In this document: in pieces, positions 56,648 to 64,000 of the stretch | Layout: every line of letters begins with the position of its first letter | How positions within the stretch are numbered: position 1 is the first letter of the stretch | Source: Arachis hypogaea | Taxonomy: Eukaryota; Streptophyta; Magnoliopsida; Fabales; Fabaceae | Length of the DNA: 64,000 bases | Reading direction: 5' to 3' | NCBI RefSeq assembly: GCF_003086295.3 | Contig: NC_092051.1 | Span: 68,077,772 to 68,141,771, forward strand | Notes under the pieces: model-generated | The model's input: only the letters and a program-made list of their open reading frames with translations | Told to the model about the DNA's origin: nothing | The model's database searches: none | Program-made: the position numbers and the translations under genes

Positions 56648-57788
56648 ATGATAGATCATAAGAAGAATGAAGTGAGAATACAAGAGATACAAATCCTTAT
56701 TTAGAGAATTGAAATCCTTGGTTTATGGAGTTTCATGCATTACAACTTAGGTTCATGTTCATGCTGGTTTTTAGGCTCTCATATGCTCTTGAACTCTCAC
56801 TCTATTTCCTTCTATGAGACTCTTATTCTTGATCCGTAGCTTCTTTGTTTTTGTTTTCATTCCTTCTTTAGAGCTTATTGCTTACTATAGCTAAGTATTC
56901 TGTGTTGAGACAACTCTTTAGGATAGGTTTTTAGCCAACACTCCCAAACCAGTTAGTTCAAGGTGCTAGGTGTTGAAACACCCCTAAGGACTTAATCACC
57001 CAAGTCTCTCCTCAGCACATACACACCACAAGCACATGGTTTGTTATTCATTCCTTAGACCTTGGTGTCCAGCACCTCTTTGGGTTGCCAAATATCTTGT
57101 GACAAGGTTGCTCTTGATAGTGGACTTTTAGTTGACAATCCCGGGTTAGTTAACCCAAGTTGTCAAATAATGAAGCACTCCTAAGAACTTACTCATCCAA
57201 ACATATCCTTGCACCAAAAACACAATAGACACATGTCTCAAGGTTCAAACTATTGGTGCCCAGCTTTAATTTGTGCTCTTTTCTTTGTTTTTCATTCTCT
57301 TTTTCTCTTTTTAGGATCTTATTGATTCATTTAAGTCTCGTAGAATGCACTTCAAGCTCATAATTCAAGAGATATCTTAGCCTTGTACCCTATTGATGAA
57401 CCAACTTAGCTAGCAAATACCACCACAACACTAGGACTTTATTCTGCACATTAGATTTTACTCTTGTTTTTCACAACAAATTCTCATGATTTCCTTTATT
57501 GAGCTCAAGGACATAACATACAATTCAAGTAAGGATACAGTGGACTAGGCACTTAGACTAGTAGCCCAAAATGACATTAAAGAAAAACACACAGAATGTA
57601 AAGGTTCATGCAAATAGGGCACAATCATACTTCCAATTAAAGCACTACAAATTAGAGACAGTTAAGTACAATACAACCTCTTGGTGTCTTCTTGTTTCTT
57701 CTTTGTCATCATCATCCCTAGCTTTTGCATCCTTCTTTGTCTCCTTGGATGATGGTACATAATTTTTCCAAGAGATTGATTAAATTCC
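56648..57788 (-). other. Non-coding 3' region of element M
   Basis: No coding signal on either strand. Its right border with element J is placed only approximately. Confidence 0.45.
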
Positions 57789-58171
57789 TGTAAAGTTATT
57801 AGAAGTAGCTTGTTCCCCAAGAACTTGAGAGATAAGATAAGATGACTTTACTCAAAGATAACTTCACTCAAAGATAAGATAAGATAAGATAACTAACTTA
57901 TCTAAGAAGGTCAGCCCACACTACTATAAATACACTGGAGCACCCAGGTATAACTCATACTCTGATTCTACACACAAAACCTACTTAAAGCCCATGCTAA
58001 CTTAAGCATCGGAGTCTCTTGCAGGTACCACCACCCTCTGGTGAAGTGGTGATGAAGGATCAGCAGCATCTCCAGCTCCACCAGTTCCACCAGGTCAGAC
58101 ACGACAGCTCTGGCCACCACAGCAGATCTCATCCAAGCTCGACCTTCAGTTTCAGGTAACCCTCGGAACAT

Positions 58172-58189
58172 TGGCACCATTGCCGGGGA
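58172..58189 (+). promoter_or_regulatory. Primer binding site, tRNA-Asp type (element J)
   Basis: TGGCACCATTGCCGGGGA, two mismatches to the tRNA-Asp complement, 22 bases upstream of the gag ATG. Confidence 0.8.
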
Positions 58190-58211
58190 CCCTAGAAGGC
58201 ATCCCATCACC

Positions 58212-58881
58212 ATGGCAGACGACCATGACAATGACCACAACTCTGGTTTTGTGGACAGAATGCCAAACAAAAACACAGACGCCACATCAAAAGATGTACC
58301 TCAAAACAAAGGGGATAAACAGCCCTCCAACATAGACTCAGAAATCTTGGAAGCCATCCGAGAACAACATGATCGCCTCAAACAGCTTGAACAAGAGGCC
58401 AAACACCAGCGAGAAGCTGAAAGAGACCTCTGTAGAGAAACTGGGTGAAAGCAAGATCTAAAGGATAAGCTTCTAAAGCTCGAAGCCGATCTCAAGACCA
58501 GAACTACTCACTCCAACCATGAGAATAACTCCCACAAGGACCAAGACCCCTTCAGTAAAGAGATCATGAAAGCTAAAGTTCCAAAAGATTTTAAAGCTCC
58601 AGCCATCATCTCAGCAATTTCAGGAGCAGAATGTATCTCATCGATGCCTTAGATGCCGTTCGATGTAAAGCCTTCCCGACCACTCTGACAGAAATAGCCA
58701 TAAAATGGTTTGACAATTTGCCTCCCACGTCCATCACAAGTTTTGACGACCTAGCCAAAAAGTTCCTTGCCAGATTCTCCATTCAAAAGGACAAAGCCAA
58801 ACACGCCCCGAGCCTGTTAGGGATCAAGCAGGGAGAACGGAAAAGTCTCCGCAACTACATGGAAAGATTCAACATCCTTGA
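58212..58881 (+). pseudogene. Element J gag, N-terminal part
   Basis: The ATG at 58212 opens ADDHDNDHNSGFVDRMPN, then a charged coiled-coil-like stretch (REQHDRLKQLEQEAKHQRE). A TGA at 58446 replaces a likely Trp, and a deletion near 58610 shifts the frame. The retrotransposon gag core follows clearly: AIKWFDNLPPTSITSFDDL, KKFLARFSIQ, GERKSLRNYMERFN. It stops where the LTR of element K is inserted. This gag type differs from that of A, B, G and H. Confidence 0.82.
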
Positions 58882-60407
58882 TGTAACAACCCCGATTTTT
58901 GAGTACGTGAGATCTTTTCTGAAAGTACGGATTTCTCCGGAAGATCATTAAGGGGAGAACCTATGCTATATCATCAAGCATATCAATCCTCATTGTCATT
59001 ATATTATCTTTAATTCAGGACCTTAGTGGAGATAAGCCCGACAACGCAATTGCGAAGAACCTAATTTTTGAACCGTATCAGTTATGAGTTTTGATTCTAG
59101 TTTTCGTAAATAGTCTCTGTTTGACAAACCGGACTCGATTCATGAGAGGAAAAAGATAATAGTATAATATTATCATTATATTAGTATTAGAAAATGCTTG
59201 AATGATATTATAAGATTACCTGGTCTGTTTTAGTTAAAAATAGAAAATCGGTTTAACCGGGTTTACGGTTTACTGATGCAGCTTAGCACCAGCACTCTCT
59301 GATGAATTTAGCAATGCTAAGGCCTCATTATACATGTTCTATTCTCATAATAAATATGTTATTAGTGTCATTTATGCTAGTAACTCAGAAAATAATTTTT
59401 AGAGATGTTTTTACGAGTGTTCCGTCACACCTAGTTTTAGTAGTTGTACACCAGAGATATTTTAATATTATTTTAATCCACCTCCAAGCCAACCAATCAC
59501 AACTCACCTTACACCCCCAAGACCCCCAAGGCTGGCTCATTTTCACTTTGTGGCCGAAAATAAGTAGAGAGAAAAAGAGAGAAAAGTTCTTAGTTCCAAA
59601 TCTTCAAAACTTGATTTCTGCTGAACTAAAACTCAAATCAAAATTCCAATCCGACCAGAATGATCCTCTCTTCTTTCTCTACATGATCATATGACTTATC
59701 AAGGCTGGAATCAAGGTGAGTTGGCTGCACCATCTCTCTTTTAATTCGGTTTCAAGAAAACATGCTTAAATATGTGTTTTCTTGATGTGATTTAGGAGGA
59801 AAAAGTGCTTAAGGACCACCTGAAAGTCTAACCAAATTAGGAGCAGCAAAACCAGGTAGGGTTTGACGAAATTAATCTTGATTATTTGTGTTTGAGTTTT
59901 GTGAATGTTGTATGATTTGGTTGTGCTAAAAATTGGTTGCATATATGATTGATTCTTGGTGAAAAGTTGGTGAAATTTTGATGAAATTTGATCAAATTCA
60001 AGCTTTAAAGTTCATGTTCTTGGAGCAGCTGTAAAAATAAAAACCCAGGCTTAAATTGAGGTTCAATTTGTGTCTAAATCATGTGGAAAAGATGGGGTTT
60101 TAGTGGCTGGGAATTTATTATGAATTATGGTAAAAATCGGTTGCTGAAAAGACTGAAAAACAGGAAAAAACAGAGAAAGAATCTGAAGAATTTATGAAGA
60201 ACATGAAGAACAGTTTGAGTGTGGTAAAGAACAATGAAGAACACCTTTTTTATTCATAAAAGGGCAAGGAAGTAATTAATTTGGTGTTTGGGGGGTTATT
60301 CGGTAATTTCTGAAAGTTAGGGTGGTTAAAGTATAAATATTAAAAGTTACGGGTGGTAAAAAGTTAATTTTAAAGGTTAAAAGGTAAAGGAAAGGTAATT
60401 TTTGAAA

Positions 60408-60495
60408 ATTTAATAATAAAATAATAAATAATAATAAAATATTAAATAATAATATTTAAATAAAAATAATATTTTAATAAAAATATTAAAATAAT
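60408..60495. repeat. AT-rich simple sequence (AATAAT/AAAT)
   Basis: Runs of AATAATAAA and ATATTAAAAT with no G or C for most of the length. Confidence 0.85.
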
Positions 60496-61207
60496 GCGGA
60501 AAAGGCAGTTTTTTGTAAAAGCTTTAGAAAGACAACTTTAAGCGCAGAATCTCATAATTACCTTCATAAAACACTTAGGGAGTGGTAATAACATGTTAGT
60601 GAGGCAAAGATAAAAGAAAGATAAAAAGTTGAAGAAAAGATAAAAGTCGAAGAAAAAGTCTGTAAAGTTTTAATGACAAAAACAGACAGAGATTAGTGAA
60701 CGAACTAGGGCAACATAGTTAGTCCTTGAGTTGCGACTAGGGTTAGGTATTATATGAAAAGTTAAACTGCTTCAGTATAGACTTAATGAACCTATACTTG
60801 GGACAGACTAACTATTCATACCGAAATTTACATAAGCTTTAAACACATACGTTAAGCAGAGAAATCAAAGCAGACAAAAGAAACACAGAGAACAGAGTAA
60901 CCAGAGAAGAATAAAGGGATACAGAGAAAAGAGTAATCTGATAAAGAGAAATGGTTTGAGTTAAGATGTTGTAAAAGTAAAAGCTGTAAAGTTTGTATAG
61001 TATGATTGAACAGAGAAAGAAAGAAGTACTGCATAAGAATGTGAAAGTGATGATGAATAATGAGAATGATAATGAATGATGATAATGAGAAAAAAGTAAT
61101 ATAACAAAGAGAATAGAGGAGAAGAGTATAAACATAAAGAGTTAAGCCTTGTGGCATGATATTCTATTATATGTTCATCTGATGCTTTTCTATTGGCCCT
61201 AGAGGTC

Positions 61208-61608
61208 CTGTAGGCCCAAGTTCACCTACAGTGAGTTGTTATTCTTGTAGGCCGAAGTTCACCTGTAGTGAATATCAATTGTGTATCTCAGGGTGTTGGT
61301 CCTGTAGGCCAAAGTTCACCTACAGAGAGTTGTAATACCTGGAAGCCGAAGTTCACTTACAGGGGCGCTATTTCTGTAAGCCGAAGTTCACTTACAGAGG
61401 TGCTATTTCTGTAGGCCGAAGTTCACCTACAAAAAGTTGTTATGCTGTAATTAGACTATTTCTGTAAGCCGAAGTTCACTTACAGAGGTGTTATTTCTAT
61501 ATGCCGAAGTTCACCTACAGAAAGTTGTTATGTTGTGTTTAGATTATTCCTGTAAGCCAAAGTTCACTTACGGGAGTGCTATTTTGGTAGGCCGAAGTTC
61601 ACCTACAG
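61208..61608 (+). repeat. Ten-unit hairpin array in the element K LTR
   Basis: Units of CTGTAGG-CCGAAGTTCA-CCTACAG start at 61208, 61244, 61302, 61339, 61374, 61409, 61462, 61497, 61550 and 61585. The loop core (GCC)(G/A)AAGTTCAC is nearly constant. The stem alternates between GTAGG/CCTAC and GTAAG/CTTAC, with both arms changing together in most units. Confidence 0.88.
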
Positions 61609-62766
61609 AAAATAAGCCATATCTAGGACTAGTTCCAAGGTAATGTCGGGCTGCGGGGTGTAAACCAACATGTGAGCTCATGGCCTGCATAGGACAGACA
61701 TGCATCATTCTTGGTTGCGCATTTCCACTGTTATGATTGTTGTTTGAATGTATGCCTTCTTTGTTTTCATTCTATTCTCTGTGTCTATGTTTTGTTTTCT
61801 TGTATTCTTTTGTTTGTGTTTTGCTTTTTATTTTCTATATTTTCTCTATTTATCTGTTTTTCTGTCTACTGCTTCTCAGTATTCTGTTATTTATCTGCTA
61901 AACAACACGGAATTAATGAACGTAACTAATAACCCCAGCCCAACTAAGAACTCCCCAGTTCTTACCCCTTCTCTCTCCCTTCCCCCTTCAGATGGAAGCA
62001 TGTGTTCCCTTCCGTAGTTTGCTGACGATCGTACGCAAAAAGGATTCTGCTCTAGGTAGTCTTCTGAGTCTAGGGTGAATCTCGTTCTCTATTTATATGT
62101 ATATACTGTGAGACCAGCCAACGTCTGCACCTCGTTCGTATGCGAACTTTAGCCTATGTCCTCCGTACAATGTTGCTGTTTTGTGGCCACTCGATGAAGT
62201 ACTTGAGAGACGTTCTTTGATGACATATGATCGTGCAGAGGATTAGTAGACGACCTTCTACCTTTTGATGACGATCCACCTGACTTGAGTTTTGAAGACC
62301 TAGAACGTACTTTCCCTCGCTTTAGTAGTTTAGAGGGACTAGGTGAGTATAGAGTCTAGGCTAGCCTGTGCGCCAGCTTAGGGACTTCTTGAACAGGTCA
62401 GGACCAGGGATTTTGTATGTATATATATGTATATAGATATTATTTAGCTATATCTAGGGGTGTTCTAACTAAAAGGCTATATACTCTAATAAAGGCTGGA
62501 TCACAGAATGATATCAACTGCTTGTGATATATTTATGTTTGGTTGTTTATAAATGTTTTATCTGTTACTATTTGTGACATGATTATTAATGATTCTGTTT
62601 TTAATCCAAATGTTTTTTAAAAAAAAATGTACCTCGTAAAATAACTACGCTTTTAATAATGAATCAGGCTCATATAATAAATAATAGATAATAATTAGGT
62701 AGACAAGTTGGTAGCGCTCAGTTTCTAGTATGATGATGACGTACCAGAAATTGGGTCGTTACAATT

Positions 62767-62778
62767 TGGTATCAGAGC
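62767..62778 (+). promoter_or_regulatory. Primer binding site, initiator tRNA-Met type (element K)
   Basis: TGGTATCAGAGC, the classic plant tRNA-Met complement, 3 bases after the LTR end. All other elements here use the tRNA-Asp type. Confidence 0.93.
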
Positions 62779-63212
62779 AGTTTGTTCCCGGTAGAGCCTG
62801 GGGAGTGGACTGACTATGCTTCATTGCATACTCTGCTTGTGTGTCTCATGCCGTTAGGGTATCTTTAAGATACATTGGGCATGAATGTCTATGAGTGCTC
62901 ATTTTGGGAATGTTCGTACTTAACTTGATATATTAAGACTGATCACCTTAATGTTGATTGTTTGGTGCGGATAAGACCTCAATGATTGTGAATAGGCATG
63001 GTTTAACTGAGATCCGAATGACGAATCGATGTGAGACCAGCTATCCTAATAGCTGTTATGATATACATGGCAATGACTATGATAGATTTGGATGCTGTAA
63101 GGAACGAACTAATGTCTTCGTCAGGATGGCTTGAAGGAAATAGACTGCTTGAAGATGGATTCTGCATGTGGCTGAAATTTTGAGGGCAAAATTTTCTTTT
63201 AGGAGGGTAGAA
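62779..63212 (+). other. Non-coding interior of element K with polypurine tract
   Basis: No ORF of note. It ends in TTTTAGGAGGGTAGAA, the polypurine tract, directly before the 3' LTR. Confidence 0.8.
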
Positions 63213-64000
63213 TATAACAACCCCGATTTTCGAGTACGTGATATCTTTTCTGAAAGTACGGATTTCTCCGAAAGATCATTAAGGGGAGAACCTATGCTAT
63301 ATCATCAAGTATTTCAATCCTCATTGTCATTATATTATCTTTAATTCAGGACCTTAGTGGAGATAAGCCTGACAATGCAATTGCGAAGAACCTAATTTTT
63401 GAACCGTATCAGTTTTGAGTTTTGATTATAGTTTTCGTAAATAGTCTCTGTTTGACAAACCGGACTCGATTCATGAGAGGAAAGAGATAATAGTATAATA
63501 TTATCATTATATTAGTATTAGAAAATGCTTGAATGATATTATAAGGTTACCTGGTCTGTTTTAGTTAAAAACAGAAAATTGGTTTAACCGGGTTTACGGT
63601 TTACTGGTGCGGCTTAGCACCAGCACTCTCTGATGAATTTAGCAATGCTAAGGCCTCATTATACATGTTCTATTCTCATAATAAATATGTTTCTAGTTTC
63701 ATTTATGCTAGTAGCTCAGAAAATAATTTTTAGAGATGTTTTTACGAGTGTTCCGATACACCTAGTTTTAGTAGTTATACACCAGAGATATTTTAATATT
63801 ATTTTAATCCACCTCCAAGCCAACCAATCACAACTCACCTTACACCCCCAAGACCCCCAAGGCTGGCTCATTTTCACTTTTTGGCCGAAAATAGGTAGAG
63901 AGAAAAAGAGAGAAAAGTTCTTAGTTCCAAATCTTCAAAGCTTGATTTCTGCTGAACTAAAACTCAAATCAAAATTCCAATCCGACCAGAATGATCCTCT
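63213..64000 (+). repeat. 3' LTR of element K, left part
   Basis: Starts TATAACAACCCC (TG of the 5' copy changed to TA) and follows 58882-59670. It runs off the window. Confidence 0.9.

Larger units (their letters stand above)
54661..57788 (-). mobile_element. Element M: 3' half of a B-family element
   Basis: On the minus strand the LTR (56611-54661) is preceded by the terminal hairpin/purine junction (56647-56612) and about 1.1 kb of non-coding 3' region. No primer site, gag or 5' LTR is found to the right before element J. It lies just downstream of the post-ORF hairpins of element I. Confidence 0.7.
57789..58881 (+). mobile_element. Element J: Tat/Ogre-like element, LTR and start of gag
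   Basis: A probable short LTR (about 57789-58170, ending CTCGGAACA, with AGATA-type simple repeats near 57835-57900), the primer site TGGCACCATTGCCGGGGA at 58172-58189, and gag from 58212, cut at 58881 by element K. The LTR start is uncertain; 57811 is an alternative TG. Confidence 0.6.
58882..62763 (+). repeat. 5' LTR of element K
   Basis: 3882 bp. It contains an AT-rich simple-sequence block (about 60408-60495, AATAATAAAAT type), a ten-unit hairpin array (61208-61608) and no coding signal that I trust. The first 790 bases match 63213-64000 with a few per cent differences. Confidence 0.88.
58882..64000 (+). mobile_element. Element K: large-LTR, non-coding derivative (LARD-like), right end outside window
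   Basis: 5' LTR 58882-62763, tRNA-Met primer site at 62767, a 449-bp interior, and the first 788 bases of a 3' LTR from 63213. LTR ends are TGTAACAACCC and GGGTCGTTACA, near-perfect inverted repeats. The interior holds no gag or pol. The LTR style and Met primer suggest a Del/Tekay-type chromovirus source, by recollection. It lies in the gag of element J, after CTTGA. Confidence 0.85.

Noticed and set aside
59302..59694. 130-codon plus-strand frame in element K
   Set aside because: It lies in the LTR and is not recognisable as any protein.
61208..61608. CRISPR-like array in element K LTR
   Set aside because: Plant DNA, units are hairpins with variable spacing of 10-60 bases, and there are no unique equal-length spacers or cas genes.

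Overview
The window is plant nuclear repeat DNA. I see no host gene, rRNA gene or intact tRNA gene. Almost all of it is a stack of nested, mostly broken Ty3/gypsy-type LTR retrotransposons, as in legume pericentromeric heterochromatin. The best guess at genus is Arachis (peanut), from my recollection of its gag-pro elements rich in GGCGTTGAACGCCAG and ACGCGTACGCGT words. That is a memory-based inference and cannot be checked here. A run of exactly 1000 N (41169-42168) shows this is a scaffolded assembly.

Layout. Element A (+, 1-7275) has gag-protease but no polymerase. An old LTR remnant follows (7276-7680). Element B (-, 7681-19505) carries gag-protease and the first residues of the reverse transcriptase linker; it is split by element C (+, 9695-16675, TSD GGAGG), whose only ORF is unlike gag or pol. 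D (-, 19506-21517) and E (+, 21518-24401) are remnants of elements with their own ORF type. H (-, 24402-26552) is a truncated gag element lying in an old gag-protease element I (+, 26553-26731 and 53827-54660). I is split by element F (+, 26732-53826, TSD AGGAA/AGAAA), a two-ORF non-autonomous element. The 3' LTR of F is split by G (-, 36309-53499, TSD GATAA), which appears as LTR-internal-LTR-internal-LTR and contains the N gap. M (-, 54661-57788) is a 3' half element. J (+, 57789-58881) is a Tat/Ogre-like gag element. It is split by K (+, 58882 to past the window end), with 3.9 kb LTRs and a 449 bp non-coding interior.

How the parts work together. No element keeps reverse transcriptase, RNase H or integrase, so movement would need enzymes from elsewhere in the genome. 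Families with unrelated ORFs share a toolkit of small structured sites. These are a tRNA-Asp primer site; an LTR hairpin with an 8-nt loop; a double hairpin just after the ORF; and a 7-bp hairpin with an RGGA or AGGG loop just before the polypurine/LTR junction. The stems of these hairpins differ between families but stay paired. Each family also has its own self-complementary word repeated upstream of the LTR TATA box. Together with a tRNA-Cys-like segment inside G and a ten-unit hairpin array in the K LTR, these are the most interesting signals in the window.
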